64,000 nucleotides of DNA, from assembly GCF_033958435.1 (NCBI RefSeq), contig NC_134160.1:15363001-15427000 (forward strand). Direction: 5' to 3'. This document shows, in pieces, positions 32,958 through 43,434 of the stretch. Source of the DNA: Carettochelys insculpta. Taxonomy: Eukaryota > Chordata > Testudines > Carettochelyidae. Each line of letters starts with the position of its first letter. The first letter of the stretch is position 1. A program made the translations under genes and the position numbers. The notes below the pieces were generated by a model, which did not search any database, was not told the origin of the DNA, and saw only the letters and a list, made by a program, of their open reading frames with translations.

Positions 32958-33665
32958 GCTGCGTCTACACGTGCACGCTACTTCGAAGTAGCGGCACCAA
33001 CTTCGAAATAGCGCCCATCGCGTCTACACGCGTCGGGCGTTATTTCGAAGTTAACTTCGACGTTAGGCGGCGAGACGTCAAAGTCGCTAACCTCATGAGG
33101 AGATAGGAATAGCGCCCTACTTCGATGTTCAACGTCGAAGTAGGGACCGTGTAGACGATCCGCGTCCCGCAACGTCGAAATTGCTGGGTCCTCCATGGCG
33201 GCCATCAGCTGGGGGGTTGAGAGATGCTCTCTCTCCAGCCCCTGCGGGGCTCTATGGTCACCGTGGGCAGCAGCCCTTAGCCAGGGCTTCTGGCTGCTTC
33301 TGCGGCAGCTGGGGATCTATGCTGCAGGCACAGGGTCTGCAACCAGTTGTCAGCTCTGTGTATCTTGTGTTGTTTAGTGCAACTGTGTCTGGGAGGGGCC
33401 CTTTAAGGGAGTGGCTGGCTGTTGAGTCCGCCCTGTGACCCTGTCTGCAGCTGTGCCTGGCATCCCTATTTCGATGTGTGCTACTTTGACGTGTAGACGT
33501 TCCCTCGCTGCGCCTATTTCGATGTTGGGCTGAGCAACGTCGAAGTTGAACATCGACGTTGCCGGCCCTGGAGGACGTGTAGACGTTATTCATCGAAATA
33601 GACTATTTCGATGTCGCAACATCGAAATAAGCTATTTCGATGTTGGCTGCACGTGTAGACGTAGC
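32958..33665. mobile_element. MITE with CpG-rich GCTACGTCTACACGTGCA termini
   Basis: Left terminus 32958-32975 and right terminus 33648-33665 are inverted copies differing at one base. TTCGAAGT/TTCGATGT boxes and the 'CGTCTACACG' core recur inside at about 33022, 33148, 33491 and 33576, mostly in inverted orientation. The central ~250 bp (33185-33440) lacks these motifs and may be captured or nested sequence. No transposase. Dense CpG suggests limited age. Target duplication not resolved. Confidence 0.65.
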
Positions 33666-33889
33666 CCCAGTGAACAGCCTAGTGCCAGTGGCTGGCCATG
33701 GGCAGGCCCCTTTGAGCCAGCACCAAAGGGAGGGATTTGGTTGCACCCCAAAAAGTTCCACAATGTCGCATCCTCGAGGGCACAGGCTGCATGGAGGGAT
33801 TTTAAAAAAGTGCCTGAGTGATGGCCCAAGAGACCTCTAATAATTATTCATTAATCTTTGAAGTAGCAAATTTTCATCAGTGGTTCTCA
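33666..33889. other. Non-coding stretch
   Basis: No supported feature. Confidence 0.4.
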
Positions 33890-34060
33890 AAGGATTTTAT
33901 GAAGGAGATGTCAAGGTCATTAACCCTATTTTCCAGATGGGGAAACTGAAGCACAGAGCTGTGAAGCGATTTGCCCATGGTCATCTAACAGGTAAGTAGC
34001 AGGGCTAGGAACCCAGGTCTCTGGCATCCCATCCAATGCCCTCTGCACTAGGAAACACTG
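33890..34060 (-). repeat. MIR-like SINE fragment
   Basis: 'cagatggggaaactgaagca', 'cagagctgtgaagcgatttg' and 'ggaacccaggtctctggcat' give a well-preserved reverse MIR. Confidence 0.75.
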
Positions 34061-37000
34061 CCTCTCCATACTCAGAGCAATGACAGCAAGGACGGTGGTA
34101 GTGGGGGTGGAGAAAGGAGTTCAGTCTCCTTAACCTGGCCAGTTCTTGGCTTCCCTGCTGACATAGTTCTTGTGAGCTTATTGAGCACCAGCTACAATGG
34201 ATGTGACTTCCCACAGGCCAGTAGGAATCGGTCTGAGACCTGACAAACTCGTTCTACCCCAGCTCATCCCTGCTCCTGCACATCTGCGGACTGGTGGCAC
34301 ATGCAGCCCCAGGCCTCAGCCTGCACACACTGGGTTCACCCTGACGGAGCCCAGCAGCAGCAACTGTCAGCAAACACCCCCAGCTCCCGTCTGCCCCCCC
34401 CAGCAAAGCAGAGCTCCTTTCATCTCCCACCAGTCCAAGTGTGCCGTGCTGTGCCCAAGCCCTCTCGGCTCCCAGTCCTGGCCTATTTCATCCACACCTC
34501 CTGCCTCCCTCCCTCCCTCCCTCCCCTGCGGCCCTTCCTGCATGTGCGCACGGCCTCCCTTTGCCTGCTGAGCCCCGCCACCTCAGCCAGACTGAGGGTA
34601 GGCAGGGAAAACAAGGGCAACTTCAAAGGGAGCTGCAGTGACAGGCAAGAAAGCCTTCAATAGCGGTGCAGAGCTGACGGAGGCCCAGGAGCCTGTGGGC
34701 AGCGCCTTCTGGGAATGGCTCACAGTGCCTTGGGATCTCTGTGCCCGGAGCCAGGGCAGTGCGCTGCAGTGGCCCAAAGACTCCTCTAGCCTGGGGTCTG
34801 ACACACTCAGGGCCATGCTCACCCCCGATTTGGGGTCAGGAAGGACTTTTCCTCCGGATCTTGAGAGGCAGCGGGGGAAGGTGCCCCCCTCTGCAGCATG
34901 GGGCCTGGCTGGCCTGCTGGCACCCGCCACGGAGGCTGCAGCTGCAGGTGCTTTGGCCACCAATGGCCCCTTGGCCTCTCCTGCTGCCTGCTTGTGCACA
35001 CAGCAGCTGTCTCCCTTCTGGGGGAAAGAGTTAGTCTGATTCGAGTTGCTGAGCTTGCCACAGACGTAGGTGGGTGACACTACCGGCCGGTGTTAGGCAG
35101 AAGGCAGAGGGTTTTCCCTGATGGCCATGAACTCTATGGAATCTATGGGCCAGGTCAGGTGCAGAGAGCCTCAGGGCTGCAGGAGGGGGTTGCCGCAAGC
35201 AGTCAGATGTGTAAACGGACACCAGGCACCCAGGTGGTGCAGCTGAGGACAGCTTTGGTGGAGAAATTCACACCGCCCTACAGGGAGGGGGATGGCTCGG
35301 GCCCTTCAGGTGGAGCAGGTCACAAAGGGCATGGGGGAGGGTTGCTGAGTTAGGACAGGGAGCAGGGTAGCGTCCAGCAGCAAATGAGAAGAGAGGCTGG
35401 GTGAGGGCTTTTTCCCAAGGCCCCTTGCAGTGGCAGGGGGACCTAATGGGAAGGGGTGGTCACAGGTGCATGGTGGGAAGGGCCACAGAAGAGAGAGGGT
35501 GGTGATGCCATGGGAGCCCTGCAATGCCAAGGGAAAATGCCCTTAGGACTGCAGGCCCACCTGTGCCGTGCACCTGTGTAGAGAGAGTGGCAGCTCCAGT
35601 GGCCATAGGTTGGGGCCCTAAAACCAGCTCCCTCTGGACAAGTGACTGCATGCTCCAGGCCTCAGTCACCCCCTCTCTGAGATGGAGCGAACATCTTCCG
35701 GCCAAACAGGTGAGTGTGAGGTTTAATGCTCACTCCGTGTCTGCTCTGAGATCGCAGGGACTCCATCTCTGCAATCAGCACGCTAACCCCCACTGGGCAA
35801 AGGCCGGGGGCATGGGACCGGCTTCACGACAGCCACCCCCATCCCCATCTGAACAGACCTCTGGCTGGACCCTCCAGACAGCTGGGGAGGAAGCAGCTGC
35901 TTCCTGCTTGGAGCACAGCATTTCCTTGAGCTGCTCCTTGTGACCAGTCAAGCAGCACATGCTGGTGTGTAGCTAACCATGAGCGGGAGGGACGGCAGCC
36001 AGCTTGGATTGACCTGGGAACCTCCAGAGCCACAGTACTCTGCAGCGCTGGGTGACAAACTAGGGGCATCCCCTGTGCTGAAGGAGACTGCTCTGGGTGG
36101 GAACATTTACACAGCACCCTCACTGCGTGAGCCACGCATCTGGACTTCCAACCCGGCCCTCACGTAGGATTGCTTCCCAGAATCGCTAGTGTTTGGCTTG
36201 CACTGACTCCTCGGAGCTGCAGCCACAGGCCAGGGCCCCCTTGTGCTAAGAGCTGTACGCCCCCATATGATCCAAGCCCCAAGAGTTTACCCCACAGATT
36301 CTCAAGCTGGGGAAGAGAGGGGGAACCCTGCAGGCCAGACACGAGAGAAGAGCTCTGCAAGAGAAGGAGGCAAATCTGTCAAGTTTTCTTGCTAGAATGT
36401 GGTTGAAACTCTCTGCTGTCAATCATCTCCTTTCCCCACAGCACGAGAATGGCCCCTGAGCCTTGCCGACCCCCTCCAAGAACGCCGGCCACGCCCGGGA
36501 ACTGGCTGCTGGCCGGGGGCCTGGGCACAGGTTTTGAATGGAATATTGTTCTGAAACGTCTCTTGCCGCGGGTTCAGTTTTACTATGTGTAAGGCAGGAA
36601 AGACAGAATCTTGATTGTGCCAGGGAATTCCTCCTCCTCCTCCCCTCGCACTCCCCCACCCACCCCACCAGCCACAAGCTCCTCTCGTCGGGGCTGCAAA
36701 GTGTGTTTGAATAAACGTGGTCAGACTAGCAGAGAGCAGCCCAAGCAAATGCACACAGAACCCACCCCTGTCCCCCACCCAGGCTGTCCTGAACCGCTAC
36801 TGGCAGAGCACAGAGCAGAGGCACCCGGGCTGGGCCAGCCTGGGACCCCAAGGACTGGGGGAAGGGTGGCCTCGCATTCCAGGTGCAGCTTGATCTTCGC
36901 TCAGAGAAGAGACGGAAAAGAAGGTGACATTTGGCCAGCAAACAAGCCACTGCAGTAACTGGCGCCCTCCACAGAGCCCAGCTGGCAGATGGGCGGTGGT

Positions 37001-37687
37001 AGGAGACCAAGTCTGCAACCCCAGCTGGCGTGCGTCCAGTGCCCCCCAGTGAGCAGGAGCCACATGCTGCGCGCGGGCAGGGCAGCAGGCTGAGAAGGCC
37101 TGCACAGCCGCGGGCCCTGCAGCTCCACGGAGGGCTCTGAGCCACTCAAGAGGGGGGACTGGGTCTCCGTTGCCACACCCCTCGTGTCACCATTCACAGC
37201 AGGCCAGGGGGAAGAGACCCCATGCCCGGACGGGAACCAGCCCTACCTGCTTGGCACCGATGTAAGGGCAGCAGTGCCTCAGGCCCCAGCTGTGCCTAGT
37301 CCCAGTGGCCCTGAGCAGAGACAGCCCTGCACAGAGGGTGAGGCTTGACAGAGCTCTGGGCAATTCTGTCACTGGAAGACGGGCAGGGGGAGAGGTGACT
37401 AGAGGAGCAGGGGAGGAGACACCCTGGTCCACAGGGACCCCTCCCAGGGCCTGTCATCACTGCTAAGCTACCCTGAGTTACAGCTCAAGTGTTGCCCCTA
37501 ACTCAAGCCCCATCTGGACACCGATCCCTTTACCTGAGACTGGTTGTGTTTCTACATCTGGCTGGCCACGCCCCAGGGGAAGTGCCCAGGACCCTTCGCA
37601 CCCCACAGCGTGGGGCGGCCATGGGGGGGCACTGCATGAGGATTCTTTCAGCCTGGCAGCCTCGATTCAAAAGGTCCCAGATATGCC
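34061..37687. other. Non-coding stretch
   Basis: About 3.6 kb with no supported gene. Contains a (CCCT)n tract at 34502-34526. Open frames reach 165 codons (34583-35080) but occur on both strands over the same DNA and show no domain or splice-site logic. Confidence 0.45.
34502..34526. repeat. (CCCT)n simple repeat
   Basis: Five to six tetranucleotide units. Confidence 0.8.
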
Positions 37688-37765
37688 AGTAGATCCAGGG
37701 CCAGGGCTGGTGCTAGGGGACAGCAAGCTGGCCACTGCCTGGGGCTCCAAGCACAAGGCCCAGCG
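37688..37765. repeat. Dispersed repeat, copy 1
   Basis: 'cagtagatccag', then 'aggggacagcaagctggcca', then 'tggggctccaagcacaagg'. A related copy is at 38532-38612. Family unknown. Confidence 0.5.
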
Positions 37766-38340
37766 AAGCTAAGCTGAGAGTGCTTCAGCTTCAGCCCCAG
37801 GCTCCAGTGAGTCTAACACAGGCCCTGCTCTCTGGTTTATTTTAGTGGACCCTGAAACCTGCCTGCAGCCCCCCCAGGGCCCCGCCCCCTGACTGAGAAT
37901 GCTGCCCAAAGAGCCTGACCTCTGCACTGCCCAGCTTCTGACAGCCAGTCACGAAACCCCGTTCCTCAGGCTGCCCGACAGGCCAGAGGGCAGGGAAGCC
38001 ATGACTCGACCTGGCATATGCGCAGCGAGGGCCAGTGGGTGAGTCACCAAAACCTCAGAGCCATGAACCAGCCCTTCCCTCGCTGAGCCACTGCGGTTCA
38101 CACAGACCAGGCCCTTCACCCTTGTCTGCAGCCACCAGCCAAGGAATTGCCAAGTGCAACAAACTCCAGCCCAGTTTTACTTCATCCAGCCTGCTCTGGC
38201 CCCAGTGCTAACCCCTCCAACACACCACGAACCCTGGCGCAGCCGGGCTCCCTGCACTGCCTCACCATGCCACAGAGCTCACGCAGTGTCTGTGCCTCCA
38301 GGACGAGGCAAATGATAGACCTGTTGCACACATCACGCTC
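37766..38340. other. Non-coding stretch
   Basis: No supported feature. Confidence 0.4.
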
Positions 38341-38530
38341 ACTCTTAGGCCTTGTCTGCACCCTGCATCCTCAAGCTACTTCAGCTACGCAAGCCAGCAC
38401 AGCCACCGCAGCACCTTGCGCGCAGTAAGGTCAGTGGGTGACAGTCTTCTGTCAATGCCGGCTACTCTTCTCATTTTGGTGGGGTACCGGCATCAACGGG
38501 AGCGAGCTAAGAGATAGATTTATTGCCTCT
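38341..38530. repeat. MITE-like fragment starting AGGCCTTGTCTGCACC
   Basis: The terminal motif resembles the GGCYTTGTCTACACT ends of turtle MITEs, and 'ggcatcaacgggagcgagct' with 'aagagatagatttattgcc' is typical interior. The opposite terminus is not seen; it runs into the second copy of the 37688 repeat. Confidence 0.4.
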
Positions 38531-38531
38531 C

Positions 38532-38612
38532 CAGTAGATCCAGTGTATTAAAAGCAGGACAGCGTTAGGGGATAGCAAACAGGCCACTGCCAGGGGCTCC
38601 ATGCACAGGGGA
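38532..38612. repeat. Dispersed repeat, copy 2
   Basis: Shares 'cagtagatccag', 'aggggatagcaaacaggcca' and 'aggggctccatgcacaggg' with 37688-37765, about 85 percent alike, with a different spacer. Confidence 0.5.
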
Positions 38613-38739
38613 CATAGTGGAGACAAGGCCTCAGAGACCTCTGCCAAATTCAGGACCCCCATTTGGCAAGGTGCCATACGTAGTGAGACAGACCTTGCCT
38701 CAAAGAGCTTACCTTAGCAACAGACCAGGCAACGAGATG

Positions 38740-38850
38740 GGAAATGTTACAAATGGGAAACTGAGGCACAGAGCAGTTAGATGACTTGTCCTGGGCCAGT
38801 AATTGGGTCCTTGAACCTAGGCCAGGGCCTCAGTCCCAAGACCTGCCTTC
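38740..38850 (-). repeat. MIR-like SINE fragment
   Basis: 'gggaaactgaggcacagagc', 'agttagatgacttgtcctgg' in reverse MIR order. Confidence 0.7.
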
Positions 38851-39905
38851 TTCAGTGGCTAGAGGTACAGATTAGCTCTTGGGCTGCTGACTTTGCTGAG
38901 GACCCCAGTGACCAGGCCACCAGCTCATTCCTCTGCTCTGCTTGGGCTGCCCACTCCTAGCTCCAAATAAGGGAACGTTTGCTCCAACAAGGCTCCCCAC
39001 AGCACAGTAAAGCGCTGCTGGGGACGTATGAAATACTCCTGTTCATCAACAAATAGCTGGCAACTCTGGGTTTTTCCACTGGACTGGAGCCAAGGCCTTG
39101 GATGCATTTGAGCACTGTGGGCTGCCCTCCCTCCGTCTCCAGTAAGGACCAGCAGAAAACAGAGGGGCATCCACAGGCCACCAATGCCTCAGCACAGCCA
39201 GCAGGCCCTGCCCAATTCAGCAACTCTCTGAGGTGAACTCTGCCTACATCCCACCCCCTGGAAGTGTGAGCCTCACTTCCCGGTCCTCCCTTCAGCTCCA
39301 GCCTCCACTGGCCTGGTAGTGAGCTGACAGCCTTTCCTGTTGGGTGGCTGCCACACAACATGATGTGGGGGATTCTCAGCCCAGTTTGGTCACAGCCAGG
39401 GGAGTGCTCCATGCAAACCACAGCCCACGAGGGCCCCTCACAGACAGCCTCTGCCAAGTGGGGAAAACTGACAGGGATGGGGAGACCAGAGCCCTCCATC
39501 AGCTGGCTTTCCAGGCAGAGCTGAGGTGCAGGGGCCCGGCTGTATGCATTTCACTCTCCAGACTGTCACATTTTGCCAGCTTCGTAAGTCTTTGTTCTCA
39601 TGTCATGGGGGCCCAATCTTCCCTAGGGTTTCCAATGTTACCATGGGACAAACAACAGGCAACAAGACAAGCTCCAGGGCTAAGTGAGATCTTGCTTCTA
39701 GTCTCTTTCAATTTACAACTGCCCAGCCATCCCCTCCTCAGTCTTGCCAGCATTGTATCATAGGACTCCCATTCACTGGTGTTTTTCTTTAAAGCCCCAG
39801 CTCCTGGAGTCATGTGATTATGTGAGATTCTCAGCTTGCATTTAAACAAAATGATTCTAGCCCTTGTGTTGGCAGAAAAAAATCTGGAATATGGGAACCC
39901 CCCCC

Positions 39906-39944
<39 letters not shown>

Positions 39945-40092
39945 GGCTCAGAAGAAAGAGGGAAGAATAGAATAGAACAGAACATGAGAAGCCAGTCAAG
40001 ATTTCCTGGGACTTGGATCATTAGGTTTGGACACCCAGTGTGACCATGCAGCAGGGCTCTTTCCCCAGGGAGAACTTTGGGCTAGTTCTCCA
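38851..40092. other. Non-coding stretch with (CA)n
   Basis: Only the microsatellite at 39909-39942 is recognisable. The 180-codon minus frame at 38957-39499 has no domain. Confidence 0.45.
39909..39942. repeat. (CA)n microsatellite
   Basis: About 17 perfect CA units after a C run. Confidence 0.95.
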
Positions 40093-40135
40093 GGGCTATG
40101 TCTACACAAGCCCCAAACTTCGAAATGGCCATGTA
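40093..40135. repeat. Orphan left terminus of the fold-back MITE
   Basis: GGGCTATGTCTACACAAGCC, then 'ccaaacttcgaaatggccat', matches the terminus of the MITE at 40235-40672 but has no partner on its own side. Confidence 0.65.
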
Positions 40136-40149
40136 AATGGTGTGTGGCT

Positions 40150-40211
40150 GGTGTATTTCCCTGGTGTGTGGCTGTATTGGTGTAAATGGTGTATTTCCCT
40201 GGTGTGTGGCT
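40150..40211. repeat. Direct repeats beside the palindrome
   Basis: A 24-bp phrase beginning 'ggtgtatttccctggtgtg' occurs at 40150-40173 and 40188-40211. A 12-bp phrase TGTAAATGGTGT occurs at 40132-40143 and 40181-40192. Confidence 0.85.
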
Positions 40212-40716
40212 CCCAAGCGAGAGGAGTGTCACATGGGCCGTGTCTACACTAGCCCCAAACTTCGAAATGGCCGTGGGAATGGCCATTTCGAAGTTTACTA
40301 ATGAAGCGCTGAAATACATATTCCGCGCCTCATTAGCACGCGGGCGGCCGCAGCACTTCAAAATTGACGCGGTTCACCGCCGTGCGGCTCGTCCCAACGG
40401 GGCTCCATTTTGAAAGGACCCCGGCTACTTCGAAGTCCCCTTATTCTTATGAGCAGATGGGAACAAGGGGACTTCGAAGTAGGTGGGGTCCTTTCGAAAA
40501 GGAGCCCTGTCGGGATGAGCTGCGTGGCGGTGAGCCGCGTCAATTTCGAAGTGCCGCGGCCGCCCGCGTGCTAATGAGGCGCTGAATATGTATTTCAGCG
40601 CTTCATTAGTAAACTTCGAAATGGCCATTCCCACGGCCATTTCGAAGTTTGGGGCTAGTGTAGACACGGCCCATGTGACACTCCTCTCGCTTGGGAGCCA
40701 CACACCAGGGAAATAC
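40191..40716. repeat. 526-bp palindrome
   Basis: Every position pairs with 80907 minus itself, with no indels, around a centre at 40453-40454. The outer ~133 bp of each arm, including 44 bp outside the MITE termini, are identical. The inner part carries about a dozen mismatches. An ordinary MITE insertion would not give inverted flanks, so this is more than the transposon itself. Confidence 0.85.
40235..40672. mobile_element. Fold-back MITE, GGGCCGTGTCTACACTAGCC termini
   Basis: Nearly the whole 438 bp are terminal inverted repeats around a short loop (about 40443-40464). TTCGAAAT/TTCGAAGT boxes and CpGs are dense. Non-autonomous; related in terminal wording to 32958-33665. Confidence 0.7.
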
Positions 40717-41874
40717 AAGGATGTTTGCAGAACCCCCACCTCCCTCCCCGCTGCCTCCAGTCAGCTTATTTTCATTCATCTTTATAGTGTGGAACCAGGA
40801 CAGTTTCCTGTTGAGATCTCGTTATAAAGCTAACAGCCCCAGGACAGACACCAGCTAAAAAGCCATCAAACAGTTATATCCCTTCAATGGGCTGGATGCA
40901 GGAACTGTCTAATATTTATGGGCTGGCTTGAAAATGTAAAGCTATTTCCAGCTGCACTTTGGAGGAGAGTTGAAGTGAGGTGGGAGTGGGGAAGGGGCTC
41001 CCCCCATTCCTGGCTGGGTGCAGCAGCAGGAGTGGAGCAAGAGGCCATAGCACTGCAATGGAATCTAGAGAAGAGATGCTGAGTTCACACCAGACCTTGG
41101 GTGCAGAGCAGCAGCTGGGCCGGGTTATGCTGGCAGAAAGAGGAAACCAGCCTCCTGCGTAGTGCGCACACACACACACACACACCAGCAAGGGCATCTG
41201 CCCTCTGATATTCAGCTGGGTGCAGCCCTAGGTTCTATCACACTACTGATATCCAAATACTAGTGGCAACAAACCTGCACCCAGCCCTGAGGATCCTGCC
41301 CCATCCTATTGCAGTTCACTCTAGAAGGAACCTTTAGACCCCTGAAATTGCCGCAGCACCATACAAGACACTGCAGCCTGGCTGCTCCACAGCTCAGGCC
41401 CCAGCCTCTTGGTTCCCTGCTGTGGGTCTCACGGAATCCACCACCAAGTTCGTGGCATCTGTCCCAGTACACAAACACCTCCTTGGGACCAGCCCTGGCT
41501 GCCAGAAACACACCTACAAGGCCACAGCCACCCATGATAGCTGGCAATCAGTGGGAGTGGACTGTGCGCACAAGAGGCAGGCGCCCCGTAAATGAATGGA
41601 GCTACTTCTCCTACAGGCTGGGGAGGAAAAAAGTGAGAGATTGTGATTGTTATTTTTATCTTCAAATGATTCGCTCAGACACTGAGGGGATGGCAGCGAT
41701 GCACACGCACACACAGAGCAAGTAGCATGCAACCTGGTTGGCCAGCAGGAAAGATACTGTATGATACAACAATGCCTTCGTGCGGGAACCTTGCTGGGCT
41801 TGTGAGCCTCAACCTCAGGGTGAGAGCAGACATGATCTGTTAACCAGCAAAAGACAATCAGGATGGTCAGGAGC
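40717..41874. other. Non-coding stretch with (CA)n
   Basis: A (CA)n lies at 41166-41186. No gene or interspersed repeat recognised. Confidence 0.45.
41166..41186. repeat. (CA)n microsatellite
   Basis: About 10 CA units. Confidence 0.9.
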
Positions 41875-42020
41875 CAGGCCACTAACCTAGGATGTGGGAG
41901 AGCTCAGTTTAAATCCTTTCTATGGCACACAATCCCTCTGTGATGCAGGCCCACATGCCTCAGTTTCCCATCAGTAAAGTGGAGATAAGAGCCTGCCTCA
42001 CCTCACAGCCTGGGATGGGT
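41875..42020 (+). repeat. MIR-like SINE with tRNA-derived head
   Basis: 'aggatgtgggagagctcagt', 'ttaaatcctttctatggcac', then 'catgcctcagtttcccatca', keeping the head-to-core order. Confidence 0.65.
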
Positions 42021-42179
42021 GTAAATATAGAGAGAAGCGAGAGGTGTTCAGCTCTAGGATGATGGAGCCATCCAAGTTTCACAGCTTGACAGACTAGACA
42101 GGAGACACCTTGCTCCTTCACTTGAGGTTTTCAAACAAAGCTGGATGGTTTTAATCTGGGCCTCAAAATACCACCAGGG

Positions 42180-42836
42180 ACCAGGGTTTGGAGCTTGCCC
42201 TGCTCCAGTGCTCCAGCCAGGGAGCAGGGTCCAGGGTTTGCCTTGTCTTGCTCCGCACATGCAACAGCACCTGGGAGGAGGCTCAGCCAGGGAGCTCCAC
42301 CTCTAGCACCAGCTCTGCAGCTCCCACTGGGAATGGGAACTGCAGGGGCAATGCCTGCAGATGAGGCAGTGCAGAGTCACATGGGAGCATGAGTAGGGAT
42401 GGGTCGCTACTTCCAGGTGCTGATTCAGGTAAGCGCCACCACTAACCCCTCCTCCCCTTGATCCCCAACTGCCTTCCGCAGCCCTGATACCCCTCTAATC
42501 CCCCAAACCTCCATCCCAGCCTGGAGCACTCTCCTGTACCCTAAACCCCTCAGTCACAGCCCAGTCCCACAGCCCATTCACCCCCATGTCCTCTTCTGCA
42601 CCCCAATCCCTTGTCCCAGCAGAGAATCCTCTCACACCCTTCAAATCTCTCAGTCCCACCCTGGGGCACCCTCCTGTACCCAAGCCCCTCATCCCAGGCC
42701 CCATCCCAAAGTCTGCACCCCCAGCCAGAGCCCTTACCCCTTCTATACCCCAATTTTATGAACATTCAGGGCCCCCCATACGATTTCTATACCAAGATGT
42801 GTCCCTCAGGCCAAAAACTTACCAATCCCTGATTTA
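42180..42836. mobile_element. C-rich hAT-like element fragment
   Basis: A long run of 'ccccaatccc', 'cctcctgtaccc' and 'agcccctcatccca' phrases, ending near 'ttaccaatccctgatttag', resembles interiors and ends of turtle hAT-type non-autonomous elements. Termini not paired; low certainty. Confidence 0.35.
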
Positions 42837-42967
42837 GACACAGCAAATTCTACCTCTTGGCATGGAATTAGACTAGATGTCTTCACGTCACCAAGTCTGA
42901 TGAAATGCATCCTTGGACACTCAAGCAGCTGATTGAGGAGCTAGCTGAGCCATTAGCAGTGATCTTT

Positions 42968-43250
42968 AAAAAGTGAAAACAAAAAAGCAGTCTAGTAGCA
43001 CTTTAAAGACTAACAAAATAATTTATTAGGTGATGAGCTTTCGTGGGCCAATATTTCGTGGGCCAATATTTCATGGGCCAATATTTCGTGGGCCAATCTA
43101 TTCTGGTATGGCTATGATCTGAAAAGTGGGTCTGTCCCACAAAAGCTCATCATTTAATAAATTATTTTGTTAGTCTTTAAAGTGCTACTGGACTGCTTTT
43201 TTGTTCTGATGACATATAGACTAGCACGGCTTTCCCTCTGTTACTTTAAA
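42968..43250. repeat. Penelope-like inverted hairpin with hammerhead-like core
   Basis: Left arm (42975-43056) and right arm (43119-43205) are inverted copies sharing TAGCACTTTAAAGACTAACA and 'aaataatttatta'. The right arm reads CTGAAAA (43119-43125), a perfect 5-bp stem GTGGG/CCCAC with loop TCTGT (43126-43140), AAAA (43141-43144), then GCTCATC. The left arm preserves GAAA on the minus strand (43039-43042). It ends in 'tagactagcacggctttccc'. Confidence 0.65.
43042..43098. repeat. 15-bp tandem repeat, four copies
   Basis: CGTGGGCCAATATTT units start at 43042, 43057, 43072 (one substitution) and 43087, inside the loop of the Penelope-like hairpin. Confidence 0.9.
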
Positions 43251-43262
43251 AAGCAATAGAAA

Positions 43263-43380
43263 ATGGGGAGGGATAGCTCAGTGGTTTGAGTATGGGCCTG
43301 CTAAATGTGGGGTTCTGAGCTCAATCCCTGAGGGGGCTATTTAAGGACCTGGTGTAAAATAGCTTTTTTTGGTTTTTTTT
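43263..43380 (+). repeat. Cry-type SINE head
   Basis: 'gggagggatagctcagtggt', then 'ttgagtatgggcctgctaaa' and 'gagctcaatccctgaggggg' form the tRNA-like head with A and B boxes. It ends in a T-rich stretch without the usual tail. Confidence 0.75.
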
Positions 43381-43434
43381 AAAAGGGTGGTGGTGCAGAA
43401 TATACATATATATCAGAACACTGGGAAAGGGCAA

